From Pseudobacteriovorax antillogorgiicola (GTDB lineage Bacteria > Bdellovibrionota_B > Oligoflexia > Oligoflexales > Oligoflexaceae), in contig NZ_FWZT01000009.1 of assembly GCF_900177345.1 (NCBI RefSeq), positions 62,001 to 126,000 on the forward strand: a stretch of 64,000 nt of DNA. Reading direction: 5' to 3'. The position numbers were made by a program, and so were the translations under genes. Under the pieces are notes generated by a model. It saw only the letters and a program-made list of their open reading frames with translations. It was not told where the DNA came from and did no database searches. How positions within the stretch are numbered: the stretch's first letter is position 1; every line of letters starts with the position of its first letter. Of the stretch, positions 44,035 to 53,174 are shown in pieces.

Positions 44035-46635
44035 TTAAAATAGACCCCAGCCACTTGCCTCGACTTCGTTGTCACTTTCTTGCTTATCATCTTGCAAGCC
44101 TAAGTCCTCCACACGATGGTCGTGCTTTTCCGGAGGGGTTATGCCTGTTAACTTATAGATGTCTAGTACGGTCACAACCTCGTCATTGAAAATGAAGCTG
44201 CCTTCAATTTCATCTCGATCAGCTAGTTCGCTATCCAAAGAACTGTTGATCCTTTTGATGTCTCGAATCGAATCGATGATGAGCCCATGAAACGTGTCGC
44301 GATCCTTGATTATGATTGTTGTCTGCTTCTCTCTTTCGACCAATGGGTAGTCTGGTTTAATTCCAAGCTTCTCATGCACGTAGGTTAAAGGAGCAACTGA
44401 TTCTCTGTAGATCGTGCTGAGTCGACCCGCTACCTTAGTAAAGTCGCGGGTATGCAGTTCTTCTAATCGGAAGATTTGGTCCAGGTGGAAACAAAATAGG
44501 CCGCGGGCTGGAAGCCTAAAAATGATGTACTCTTCACCGTCATGGTTTTCTTGATGAAGCTCTTGGCCTGAAATTGTGTCATCAAATTGATGGGATTCCC
44601 CTAGCTGGTAAAATTCAGCAATTCCGTCCACATCGAGGATAAGGCCAACCGAGCCATCTCCCATAAACGTCGCACCCTTGAAAATTTGATCCTTGATCTG
44701 TGGGGGGATCTTCTTAACAACTATTTCTTCGGTATCACTGATTTCATCAACGACCATCCCAAAAGTTAGCTTTTCAGATCGCGCTAAAACAATATTTATT
44801 TCGGACCGCTGTCTGAGCGGAATAGGATTTTTGTCTTCAGGAGATAGCTCCGGAGAAAGTTCAATAAGCTCTACCAGATGATCATCGAGGCACAATAGCT
44901 CGCAGCCTTGAGCCTGCTTGATCATGACGTCGCGCTTATCTTGATCGATTTTGATCAGGCGTATGATGTTATCTTGCGGGATATTAAATTCTCGTTGACC
45001 GATACGCACGAGCAATGACTGGATTATCATGACAGACTTTGGAATGGGGAGTTTAAGGCTAAACTTGCTACCCATACCCAAAGCTGAGTCTATATCGATT
45101 TTTCCTCCAATCGACTCAACCGAAGATTTTACCATATCCATGCCGACTCCACGGCCTGAAATATCTGTGACTTGGGCGGCTGTGGAAAAGCCAGCTTCCA
45201 TGATGATTTTGTAAATCTGCTTATCGGACATGCTAGCAACGTCGGAAGACGAGTAGAGATTTTTCTCTACGGCCCTCTTAGAAATAAATTGAGCATCAAT
45301 GCCCCGACCGTCATCTTCCACCTCAACGATGACATCGTCACCCAACTCATAAGATCGAAGCTCGATCACACCCTTTGGTGATTTGCTTTTTGAAGCTCGA
45401 TCATCCGGGGATTCGATCCCATGGTCCGCGCTATTGCGTATCACGTGAATGAGGCTGTTTTTCAAAACCTGGGCTAACTTGGTATCAACCCGCAGCTCGT
45501 CACCGACGATTTTTAAGTCTATCTGTTTACCTAGGCTCAGGTTTAAGTCTCTCACAGTTCTAGGGAAGGTACGATAAATGCTCTTTAGCGAGACTTTTCG
45601 GAGCTCGGTAATTTTACTCTGCATGGAAGAGTTGATTTTATGCATCTCATCCAAAAACTCCGCGAGAAGATAGAGATCTGCGTGACCTTTAAATTCTTTT
45701 TGAAGGTTTGATACGAGTTTATTGACAGTGTTACGAATGACAGTGATTTCCCCGGAGAGTTCCATGAATTCATCAAGTATTTTGGTTGGAACTTTGATGA
45801 CATCATCTTCAGATTTCTTAGCTGCTGCTTGACCATGGTCAATGTCGCCTGTTGCTAGATTAAGCTGTTTACTCTCTTCAATGGAGAACAGGCCCTGCCA
45901 ATGGTCCACATCGATATCTATTTTAGTACCCACCTCAAGCTCTGAGATGGCTGTTGAAACGAAGTCGAACCCTTTGAGTAGAACAGTAACTACAGGTTTG
46001 GTGGCATCGAGTGCGCCGTTCTTAATCTTACTGAGTAGATCTTCGTATGAGTGCACCGTTCTGGTAAACTCTGGCCACTCCAGAACTCCAGAACCGCCTT
46101 TGATAGTGTGAACCAAGCGGAAGATATTGTTGATAGCCTCTGGGGTCGGGCTGCTTTCTAAGGCGAGAATTTCATTTTCAAGATCTTCTAAAAGGTCTCG
46201 GGCCTCCTCCACAAAGATTTTTTTCAAAGTAAGCTTTTCTTCGATCTGTTCGATGCGGTCTTTGGCTTCTTCTTTAATAACCGCATTGATGCGATAAACG
46301 TCGAAGGGTTTATCGATAAATCGAGATACCTTGAGATCAAGAGCGTTTCTGAGCATTTCCTTGTTGACGAAACCTGAGTAGATAATAAAGGGAATTGATT
46401 GTAGCTCAGGTAGCATGCGTTTTCTGAACTCTAGCCCGTTAATCTCGCCCATATGATAGTCGGCAAAGACCAAAGCAACAGATTCCGCATGCTCGTTCAG
46501 GAGTTCCAAACCTTCTATACCATTTTGCGCGACAAGGGCCACAAAGCCTTGTTCCTCGGCTTCCATTGCCAGGGGGTTGATAATTTCTATCTCGTCGTCG
46601 ACGAATAGAATTTTTACCTTGGTATCTGAGTTCAT
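44035..46635 (-). CDS. Second CheA-type kinase with N-terminal receiver
   Basis: An 866-aa protein. It begins with a receiver (KILFVDDEIE, Asp59 in VFADYHMGE, FIIYSGF, FIDKPFD). An HPt domain follows (His176 in VHTIKGGSGVLE) and the dimerisation helices. The HATPase domain has VIRNSADHGIE, EDDGRGIDAQ and GRGVGMDMVK. A CheW domain (QSLLVRIGQREFNIPQDNI) and a second CheW-like domain (YIIFRLPARGLFCFHLDQI) end the chain, which finishes EASGWGLF. It is the first gene of the operon. Two CheA-type kinases in one operon suggest hetero-oligomers or phosphotransfer between receivers and HPt domains; this is inferred. Confidence 0.9.
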   Translation of the reverse strand: MNSDTKVKILFVDDEIEIINPLAMEAEEQGFVALVAQNGIEGLELLNEHAESVALVFADYHMGEINGLEFRKRMLPELQSIPFIIYSGFVNKEMLRNALDLKVSRFIDKPFDVYRINAVIKEEAKDRIEQIEEKLTLKKIFVEEARDLLEDLENEILALESSPTPEAINNIFRLVHTIKGGSGVLEWPEFTRTVHSYEDLLSKIKNGALDATKPVVTVLLKGFDFVSTAISELEVGTKIDIDVDHWQGLFSIEESKQLNLATGDIDHGQAAAKKSEDDVIKVPTKILDEFMELSGEITVIRNTVNKLVSNLQKEFKGHADLYLLAEFLDEMHKINSSMQSKITELRKVSLKSIYRTFPRTVRDLNLSLGKQIDLKIVGDELRVDTKLAQVLKNSLIHVIRNSADHGIESPDDRASKSKSPKGVIELRSYELGDDVIVEVEDDGRGIDAQFISKRAVEKNLYSSSDVASMSDKQIYKIIMEAGFSTAAQVTDISGRGVGMDMVKSSVESIGGKIDIDSALGMGSKFSLKLPIPKSVMIIQSLLVRIGQREFNIPQDNIIRLIKIDQDKRDVMIKQAQGCELLCLDDHLVELIELSPELSPEDKNPIPLRQRSEINIVLARSEKLTFGMVVDEISDTEEIVVKKIPPQIKDQIFKGATFMGDGSVGLILDVDGIAEFYQLGESHQFDDTISGQELHQENHDGEEYIIFRLPARGLFCFHLDQIFRLEELHTRDFTKVAGRLSTIYRESVAPLTYVHEKLGIKPDYPLVEREKQTTIIIKDRDTFHGLIIDSIRDIKRINSSLDSELADRDEIEGSFIFNDEVVTVLDIYKLTGITPPEKHDHRVEDLGLQDDKQESDNEVEASGWGLF

Positions 46636-46976
46636 GGCGATTCCTTCATTCCTCGTCTTGTGAGTAGTCGGTCATTTTCTGGAAGAGTTAATAGAAGAAA
46701 TTTACCGACTTGTTCTCGTCTCTCGTGAGGCTTTTGGAGAGAAGGGCGGCAGAGTAGCTAAACGTTTCCTACTAGTAAAAGACCGAATTGGAGCTTTTAA
46801 TAAATTTGCTCATAGTTTTGAATATCTTCGCAGTGTAGATGAGGGTTTTTAAGAATGAGTCCAGGGAAGAAGATTCTGCTTAGTGCTCAAGTTTTGAGAT
46901 TTCTGCTAAAATAAGAGGAAACCTGACAATTAGGTAATGGCATGTGGCGGAATTGAATTCAAAAGCAGGATCTCAT
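46636..46976. other. Divergent regulatory region, 341 bp
   Basis: Separates the chemosensory operon (minus) from the Topo VI operon (plus), so it must hold both promoters. AT-rich stretches near 46790-46830 and 46900-46930 are candidates. AGGA at 46967-46970 is the ribosome binding site of the Topo VI B gene. No inverted repeat strong enough to call an operator was seen. Confidence 0.4.
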
Positions 46977-49055
46977 ATGGCCTCAAAAGATTCCAAAAAG
47001 GGAACCATTCGAGCGAGTAGCACAGCCGAATACTTTGCGAAAAACCTCCAACAGGTTGGTTTTTCGTCACCTACCAAAGCGGTTTTGACGACTCTAAAAG
47101 AAGCCGTTGACAACTCTTTGGATGCTTGCGAAGAAAACGGCATTTTGCCTGAGATTAGGGTTACGATTGATAAGAAAGGTCGGGGCTCTCTACGGAATAC
47201 GGATCAGATCATGATCCGGGTTGAGGATAACGGGCCAGGAATTCAACAGAGAGATGTTGCTAAGGTTTTTGGCGAGTATTTGGCGTCTTCAAAATTTGGC
47301 AAGGGTCGTTGCTCCCGAGGCCAGCAAGGTATTGGAATTTCCGCTGCAACCACTTGGGCCATGCAAACCACCGCGAAGGGGGTTCATGTCATTACCAAGA
47401 CAGCCAAGCAAAAGTTAGCGACTTCTTGTCGGGTCCAGGTTGATCTCAAACATAATAAGGGTCATATCAAAGATAAGAAGGATGTGAAATGGGATCGACC
47501 CCATGGGACCCTTGTTGAATTCTTAATCGATGGTAGGGTGCAGATGAATGGCGAGGCAGGCATCCTCGCCTTTCTCAGGAGCAATGTGTTGGTCAATCCC
47601 CACCTAACTCTGAGCTATCAGATTTTAGATCAAAAGCCTGTCACCATTGAGCGTGTTAGCGAGGATGTACCAAGAATCCCAGAGGCCATGGCTCCACACC
47701 CCCACACCATGAAGCTTGGTGAGTTTTTGGCTCATGCAAGGTTGTTTGGTAAAATCTCCGCCTATGAATGGCTAAAGACAGCATTTTCTCGGGTCAATGA
47801 AGAAAGTATCAAACTTCTGAAGCAGGCTGGAGTAAAAAAATCACTGCTGGATAAGAGCTTGCATGAGCTAAAGGAAGCCGACTTCAAAAACCTTTTTATT
47901 AAGATTCAGGACACAGAACTCAAGCCACCATCTACAAAAACTGTTTTGTCTATTGGGGAAGAAGGGCTGGCTAAAAGCATCCTCCGACTCGGAGATGTTG
48001 ATTATTTTTCCGTACTGACCCGTAAGCCTACGATCTGTGACTTCAAACCTGTGCAGATCGAGGTTGCTTTGGCGAGGTTATCAGGAAAGCCAGGAGAAGG
48101 TGAAGAAACTGTCCAAGTCCTGCGTTTTGCCAATCGAGTGCCCTTGCAGTTTGATAAGGCATCTTGTGCCATAGTTAAAGGAATTACTAGCGTTAATTGG
48201 AAACCCTACGGTTTGAGGCAAGCCCGAGGGTCGCTACCATATGGCCCCTATATTGTTGCAGTCAGTCTCGTTTCACCATTCATTAAATTTAAGAACGCAT
48301 CAAAGGAGACAGTCGATGCGTCTGATGAACTTGTCGAGGAGATTAGGCGTGCCCTGATGCAAGCTGGGCAAAGGCTAGGGCGGCACCTTCGTCGGGAGCA
48401 TAAGGAGGCTATCCTTGAAAACAAGATCCAACATATCGAATCCTTTGCACCGATTCTGGTTGAGGGCCTAGTAAGAATAACCGAGTCTGACGAATCGAGA
48501 AAGGATCGCGCGCATAAAGGCCTACTAAAAATATTAGGGCGCGAGACCCGTGAGGCTGAGAAGGATCTTGAAGTTGCTGAGGATAAACTCAAGAAGCACT
48601 TGAAAAGTCGGAGGAAACGCCTTGGCCACGTGGCACTTATGCTCGAAAAAGATGAAGCTTTGGAAGCGTCGGAAAAGGAAAATGGAGAGGCCGAAAGTGG
48701 TGAGCTAGATGATTCTCTAGAAGACAGTACCCAAGCGGATAGGGTTAAAAAGAAAAAATCAGCCAAGAAGAAGGCAGCAAAAGCCGCCAAAAAGAGGGCG
48801 GAGAAGAAAAAGGCGCCAAAGAAGGCAGCAAAGAAAAAGGCCGCTAAGAAGACTGCCAAAAAGAAAGCAGTCAAGAAAAAAGCTGCTAAGAAGACCGCCA
48901 AAAAGAAAGCAGTTAAGAAAAAAGCTGCTAAGAAAGTTTCTACAAGCAAGAAGACTGCCAAAAAGAAAGCAGCTAAGAAAAAGTCAACAAAGGCTGCTAA
49001 GAAGACTGCCAAAAAGAGAGCAATTAAGAACAAGTCTGTAAAGAAAAAGCGCTAG
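46977..49055 (+). CDS. top6B: DNA topoisomerase VI subunit B with histone-H1-like tail
   Basis: About 692 aa from ATG 46977 (AGGA six bases upstream; an in-frame GTG at 46944 lacks a clear site). The N-terminus matches Top6B: TAEYFAKNLQQVGF, LKEAVDNSLDACEE (GHKL N-box Asn46), RVEDNGPGI (G1), and the ATP-lid SRGQQGIGISAA. The transducer region has an arch-like segment up to residue ~530 (RREHKEAILENKIQH). Residues 591-692 are an Ala/Lys tail, as in histone H1 or bacterial Hc1 proteins (KKAAKKTAKKKAVKKKAAKK). Archaeal Top6B subunits are usually ~530-620 aa without such a tail. It pairs with top6A 45 bp downstream. The type IIB enzyme cuts both strands in an ATP-dependent cycle. Confidence 0.9.
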   Translation: MASKDSKKGTIRASSTAEYFAKNLQQVGFSSPTKAVLTTLKEAVDNSLDACEENGILPEIRVTIDKKGRGSLRNTDQIMIRVEDNGPGIQQRDVAKVFGEYLASSKFGKGRCSRGQQGIGISAATTWAMQTTAKGVHVITKTAKQKLATSCRVQVDLKHNKGHIKDKKDVKWDRPHGTLVEFLIDGRVQMNGEAGILAFLRSNVLVNPHLTLSYQILDQKPVTIERVSEDVPRIPEAMAPHPHTMKLGEFLAHARLFGKISAYEWLKTAFSRVNEESIKLLKQAGVKKSLLDKSLHELKEADFKNLFIKIQDTELKPPSTKTVLSIGEEGLAKSILRLGDVDYFSVLTRKPTICDFKPVQIEVALARLSGKPGEGEETVQVLRFANRVPLQFDKASCAIVKGITSVNWKPYGLRQARGSLPYGPYIVAVSLVSPFIKFKNASKETVDASDELVEEIRRALMQAGQRLGRHLRREHKEAILENKIQHIESFAPILVEGLVRITESDESRKDRAHKGLLKILGRETREAEKDLEVAEDKLKKHLKSRRKRLGHVALMLEKDEALEASEKENGEAESGELDDSLEDSTQADRVKKKKSAKKKAAKAAKKRAEKKKAPKKAAKKKAAKKTAKKKAVKKKAAKKTAKKKAVKKKAAKKVSTSKKTAKKKAAKKKSTKAAKKTAKKRAIKNKSVKKKR
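48852..48935 (+). repeat. Two tandem 42-bp repeats in the Top6B tail
   Basis: Units 48852-48893 and 48894-48935 differ at three bases by eye and both encode TAKKKAVKKKAAKK. Partial copies flank them (from 48747 to 49052). Tandem coding repeats of this kind can change length by slippage, so tail length may vary between strains. Confidence 0.8.
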
Positions 49056-49100
49056 GATCTCACTAACCTAAATTGAATCATCGGACATAAGGTGTAAGTC

Positions 49101-50258
49101 ATGGTAAAGACAAAGCGAGTTCTTCAAGAAGATATCCCTGATATTAGCTACGAACTTTGCGATCGGCTCTTGAGTCAGTTAGAAAAGGCCAAGAAACCCC
49201 TTATCCAAGCCACAAAATGTAGCCTTGATAATTCCAACTACGATCCAAAGCTAGGCTATCTAACTCCTGGCTCAAAAAAAGTTAAAACAGAGCTTAATGT
49301 TGCCTCGGTAAAGAAGATGTCACGAACCATATTCATGCTCGAAATCTTGCTCAGAAACATACAGTCAGGCAACGTCAATACCAAGCGCGAACTTTACTAT
49401 ATGAGCAAAGGTGAGGTGAAACATAACCCGTTGCTAAAGCCGCTCGATTTTAACGAGCAGAATGAGTCAGATGCAATCATTGACTTCGTTTGTGAGATCA
49501 TTGAATGTTATCGAGAGGAGCTGAATTGCTATGCCAACGATCGTGGCGGGCAAACTTACTCGAAGCAACTTGTTGTAGAAGAAACGATGGCGGATGGAAC
49601 AACCGCAACCATCGATTTGTCAGCATTGGGAACGTCACCTTTTCAGCCTAAAAATAGGCCACAGAATCTTAAACTCAAAGCCAAGCAGCCGATCGACTTT
49701 TGTTTGATTGTAGAGTCTGAAGGTACTGCCAATACACTGGTAGCGAATGGTTTTACCAAGAGGCATAACTCTATTGTGGTGGGTGCTCAAGGGGTGCCTT
49801 CCAATGCTGTGCGGGGATGGTTGAAGAGAATCCAGGATCAGCTTCAAATTCCCCTATACTTTTTCGGTGATCTTGATGCCTACACCTTACAAAACATTTA
49901 TCGAACTCTTAAAGCAGGATCAGCGGCTTCACTCATTCGGAACTCAGACTTTTCGGCTCCTGAAGTTAGGTTTCTAGGAGTTCTCCCGGAAGATATCAAG
50001 CGCTACGACTTGAACGATTATCCAGTAAAAGAAGGTGATGCTCAAGAAGTGAGAGCCCTGAAAAAGGCCCGTGATGCTCTTGAAAACGATCCGTTTTTTA
50101 GGAGCCGAAAGAATAAGGGGCTCTCCGACATTCTTCATTGGCTGCTTGAGCACAAGCGCCGCTGTGAGCAGCAGGCATACTTCACTGTAGATCCCCGTGA
50201 CCCTCAGATGCCAGAAAAAATAATCATTGAAAAAATTGAATCTGGAAACTATATATAA
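49101..50258 (+). CDS. top6A: DNA topoisomerase VI subunit A (Spo11-like)
   Basis: A 385-aa protein, close to archaeal Top6A (~370). It has the winged-helix domain with the catalytic-tyrosine motif KRELYYMSKG (Tyr99/Tyr100). The Toprim fold follows, with CLIVESEGTANTLV providing the Glu and IPLYFFGDLDAYTLQNIY the Asp pair (DxD). A basic C-terminal stretch (LLEHKRRCEQQAYF) follows. It binds and cleaves DNA with TopVIB, giving 2-base 5' overhangs in known enzymes. In archaea the subunits are often co-transcribed, as here (45 bp apart). The catalytic residues look intact, so an active enzyme is likely. Confidence 0.9.
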   Translation: MVKTKRVLQEDIPDISYELCDRLLSQLEKAKKPLIQATKCSLDNSNYDPKLGYLTPGSKKVKTELNVASVKKMSRTIFMLEILLRNIQSGNVNTKRELYYMSKGEVKHNPLLKPLDFNEQNESDAIIDFVCEIIECYREELNCYANDRGGQTYSKQLVVEETMADGTTATIDLSALGTSPFQPKNRPQNLKLKAKQPIDFCLIVESEGTANTLVANGFTKRHNSIVVGAQGVPSNAVRGWLKRIQDQLQIPLYFFGDLDAYTLQNIYRTLKAGSAASLIRNSDFSAPEVRFLGVLPEDIKRYDLNDYPVKEGDAQEVRALKKARDALENDPFFRSRKNKGLSDILHWLLEHKRRCEQQAYFTVDPRDPQMPEKIIIEKIESGNYI

Positions 50259-50625
50259 TTAATTATATTGAAGGCTTACAAAGCCTCGTATAGGGTAGAA
50301 AATAGAGCTTCTGACTGGGATTATGAAGGTCGTCAAGATAAAGGTCTCGTGCTGCGACGAAAATGGCAACTACTGTCGTGCTGTACTAGCACTGCATACA
50401 TAGTGTGCAGCATATGGCCTCGTAAGACTCCAGCAGCTTTGTCAGGTGATCTTGCAAGGAGTGCAGCTTAAAATCTCGAAACTTTGTTTTTTGTTTTTTG
50501 GGACAAAAGTTTGGCGTTTTTGGATTGACTCCTTTTCAGATGGCTAATAATTCGGTAATATTAATACCAGGCGGATAGTCTACTTTTGAGTGGCTTCTTG
50601 AATGCGGAAACTGATCTAACAATGG
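50259..50625 (+). other. Intergenic region, 367 bp
   Basis: Between top6A and khpA, both on the plus strand. A run TTTGTTTTTTGTTTTTT near 50485-50500 may help terminate, but no stem precedes it. A frame at 50268-50471 from TTG has an unnatural Cys-rich composition and no ribosome binding site; I do not call it. Confidence 0.4.
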
Positions 50626-50889
50626 ATGGTAGATATGTCTAATGATGATGGTTCCATGAAAGAGTTGGTTGAGTTCGTTGCGAAAGCTCTTGTTGATGAG
50701 GTTGATCGCATTGAGATCAGCGAGATCACGGGTAACCAAACTAACATTATCGAACTTAAAGTGGCTAAAGAGGATATTGGCAAGGTGATTGGCCGCCAGG
50801 GACGAACAGCTGACGCGATCAGAACGATTCTTAATTGCGCTGCTGCGAAGTTAAATCGTCGCTATATCCTACAAATTATCGATGAGTAA
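50626..50889 (+). CDS. khpA: KH-domain RNA-binding protein KhpA
   Basis: An 87-aa (or 84-aa from ATG 50635) type-II KH protein: ELVEFVAKALVDEVDRIEI, then the GXXG loop in VIGRQGRTADAIRTIL and a final NRRYILQIIDE. KhpA (YlqC) works with KhpB on mRNAs and sRNAs in other bacteria. It is usually between rpsP and rimM, but here nagZ follows two bases after its stop, so the two are co-transcribed. GGATGG is near both start codons, so the start is uncertain by three codons. Confidence 0.9.
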   Translation: MVDMSNDDGSMKELVEFVAKALVDEVDRIEISEITGNQTNIIELKVAKEDIGKVIGRQGRTADAIRTILNCAAAKLNRRYILQIIDE

Positions 50890-50891
50890 AA

Positions 50892-51887
50892 ATGTCTGGT
50901 CCCGATGCTGCCAGTCAGATTCTGGTTGCTGCCCTTGAGGGCTTGACGCTTTCTCAGGAAGAGCAGAGTTTCTTCAAGCGAGAATGTCCTGCTGGTGTGA
51001 CTCTTTTCCGGCGTAATCTAAGCTCATCCTTTGTAGCTATCCGTAGTCTTTGCCAGCAATTGCATTCCCTTTTAGACCGTAATTTTCCCCCAGTCATTGC
51101 TATCGATCAAGAAGGCGGTAGGGTTTCTAGGATACCCAGCCCTTTTCCCAATTTGGGTGCTCCCCAAGACATCCAAGACCCCATCGAAATCGGCGAGCAG
51201 ATTTACCTAGAGAACTACGGCTTTATTATGGGCTCCTCCCTAAGAGGGCTGGGAATCAATGTCAATTTTGCTCCGGTTTGCGATGTGAATACCAACCCTA
51301 GCAATATTGCAATTGGTGATCGAGCCTTTTCAAATGAGCCAAAACACGCCGCTCGCCGCGCCGAGGCTTTTCTTAACGGCTTACAGTCGTCTGGAGTGAA
51401 GGGGTGTTTGAAGCATTTTCCGGGGCAGGGTGATGCGGGTGACGATACGCATCTAAAGGGAACCACGATTCCCATAAGCCGCGACGTTCTCTGGGATCGA
51501 GAGCTGCTTCCCTTCAGAAGCATGCTCTCTATGGCTAGCATGGTAATGCTTTCTCATGCTGTTTTTTCGGAAATAGACTCCCAACCGGCAAGTCTATCCA
51601 AGCGAATCATGGTTGATCTGCTGCAGGAAGAGCTGGAGTTCCGTGGTGTACTAGTGACCGATGATATGAATATGAAGGCAATTCCGCAGGACGAGCAGTC
51701 TTGGGCAGATGCAATTATCGAGGCGGTTTCTCAAGGGGCTGATATGGTCTTGGTATGTCGGGATCTGGGGCGCTGCAAGCTGGCCCTGGAGCGTTTGAGA
51801 GGAGAAGCTGCCCAAAGCCCAGCCTTTAGCAAAAGGCTTCAGGATGCAGCGCATAAAGTTAATTCCTTACGAGCCACTCTCTTCTGA
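50892..51887 (+). CDS. nagZ: Beta-N-acetylhexosaminidase NagZ (GH3)
   Basis: A 331-aa protein, the normal NagZ length. GH3 motifs: AIDQEGGRVSRI, NVNFAPVCDVN, GCLKHFPGQGDAGDDTH (the Asp-His dyad of NagZ is in DDTH) and the nucleophile Asp in LVTDDMNMKAI. The usual KHFPGHG motif is KHFPGQG here. NagZ removes GlcNAc from anhydro-muropeptides in cell-wall recycling; the cytoplasmic site fits the absence of a signal peptide. It starts two bases after khpA and its end overlaps the convergent corC-like gene by 21 bp. Confidence 0.9.
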   Translation: MSGPDAASQILVAALEGLTLSQEEQSFFKRECPAGVTLFRRNLSSSFVAIRSLCQQLHSLLDRNFPPVIAIDQEGGRVSRIPSPFPNLGAPQDIQDPIEIGEQIYLENYGFIMGSSLRGLGINVNFAPVCDVNTNPSNIAIGDRAFSNEPKHAARRAEAFLNGLQSSGVKGCLKHFPGQGDAGDDTHLKGTTIPISRDVLWDRELLPFRSMLSMASMVMLSHAVFSEIDSQPASLSKRIMVDLLQEELEFRGVLVTDDMNMKAIPQDEQSWADAIIEAVSQGADMVLVCRDLGRCKLALERLRGEAAQSPAFSKRLQDAAHKVNSLRATLF

Positions 51888-53171
51888 TAAGTTAGTCATT
51901 CCTTTTGTGACCCTCAGTCGTTCGATACGGTGGCGATCGACGTCAGTGACTTCGATCGTTAATGGTCCGTAGGACATAGTTTGCCCGACCTCAGGGAGAT
52001 TACCTAGAAGCTGTGTCATCCAGCCGGCTATGGTATCCACATCGCCTTCCACTTCTTTCTCAAAGGAGTCATCAAGGCCAAAGTAGTTAACGAAGTCACT
52101 AATATTCACTGATCCTGACACATCGAAGGTGTCGTCATCAATTTTTAGAATCTCGGCCTCTTCAGCATCAAACTCATCCTGGATATCACCTACGATTTCT
52201 TCAAGGATGTCTTCCATAGTTACGATACCAGCGGTACCACCGTACTCATCAATAATAATGGCCATGTGGTTCTTGGTTCGTTTGAGGTCTTTGAAAACCT
52301 CCATGAGGGGTTTGCTTTCTGGTACAAAAAGAGGTTCTCTCATCACTTGGGTAAGGTGCGTGACCTTTTTCTGCTGATCTGAAAGCAGGCGAAGGAGATC
52401 TTTCGCAAATACAACCCCATTGATGTTGTCGATTCGGTCTTCGTATACGGGGAGTCGCGAATGACCAGTTTGGATGATGAGTTTTACGGAGTTTTCAATA
52501 CTCTCTTCTTTTTCTACGGCGATGATGTCGGTTCTTGGTGTCATAATCTCGCGGACCTTAGTCTCATCGAAGTCAAAGACGCCGCTGATCATATTCTTTT
52601 TGGTATCTTCAAGTACTCCTGCTTTTTCACCAACTTCGATCAGGAACTCAAGCTCCTCCTCTGTGATTGCAGGCTGCAGTGACTGCTCGCTACCCAGTAG
52701 TTTGATCACGTTGTTGGCAAGCTCGGAGAACATCCACACCACGGGGAAGAATATTCTGTAGATAAAGCCTATGACGGCCATGGATATGATGGCGACCTTC
52801 TCTGAGTTTGCTCGGGCAAAGGACTTAGGAACAATCTCGCCAAAAATCAAAACGAGGAAGGTGATGATACCTGTGGCAATACCTACTGCCTGGCTCTTGA
52901 AGTAGTGGCCAGCAAGTTCCGAGGCGAGAGCCGACGCTAGAATATTAAAGAGATTGTTAAAAATAAGAATGGTCGTGAGAACGCGAGACGGGTGTTGCAA
53001 CCACAAGCGAAGTTGAGCGACAGCCTTACCTTTTTGATCTAGAAGGTGGCGTGCTTTGAGGGCTCCAAGGGACGTAATGGCGGTCTCAGACGCCGAGAAG
53101 AATGCAGAAGCTATGAGGCAAATACCAATGACAATAAGACTAGACCAATCATCAGGACGTATACTATTCAT
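51867..53171 (-). CDS. CorC/HlyC-type CNNM transporter-like protein
   Basis: A 434-aa protein. The DUF21/CNNM membrane domain is at residues 1-170 (SSLIVIGICLIASAFFSASETAITSLGALKARH; LILIFGEIVPKSFARAN). Two CBS domains follow (VREIMTPRTDIIAVEKEES; MREPLFVPESKPLMEVF...IIDEYGGTAGIVTMEDILEEIVGDIQDEF), then the CorC_HlyC C-terminal domain (VEGDVDTIAGWMTQLLGNLP). Related proteins are linked to Mg2+/Co2+ efflux. It begins 3 bp after ybeY ends, an operon order common in bacteria. Confidence 0.9.
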   Translation of the reverse strand: MNSIRPDDWSSLIVIGICLIASAFFSASETAITSLGALKARHLLDQKGKAVAQLRLWLQHPSRVLTTILIFNNLFNILASALASELAGHYFKSQAVGIATGIITFLVLIFGEIVPKSFARANSEKVAIISMAVIGFIYRIFFPVVWMFSELANNVIKLLGSEQSLQPAITEEELEFLIEVGEKAGVLEDTKKNMISGVFDFDETKVREIMTPRTDIIAVEKEESIENSVKLIIQTGHSRLPVYEDRIDNINGVVFAKDLLRLLSDQQKKVTHLTQVMREPLFVPESKPLMEVFKDLKRTKNHMAIIIDEYGGTAGIVTMEDILEEIVGDIQDEFDAEEAEILKIDDDTFDVSGSVNISDFVNYFGLDDSFEKEVEGDVDTIAGWMTQLLGNLPEVGQTMSYGPLTIEVTDVDRHRIERLRVTKGMTNLSEESGS

Positions 53172-53174
53172 CGT

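Noticed and set aside
48248-49033. A 261-codon minus-strand open frame rich in Phe, Leu and Ala, looking like a membrane protein
   Set aside because: It is the exact antisense of the Lys/Ala repeat tail of Top6B; AAG/AAA and GCT codons read backwards give Phe/Leu/Ser. No ribosome binding site.
50268-50471. A 67-codon plus-strand frame after top6A
   Set aside because: TTG start without ribosome binding site and unnatural composition.
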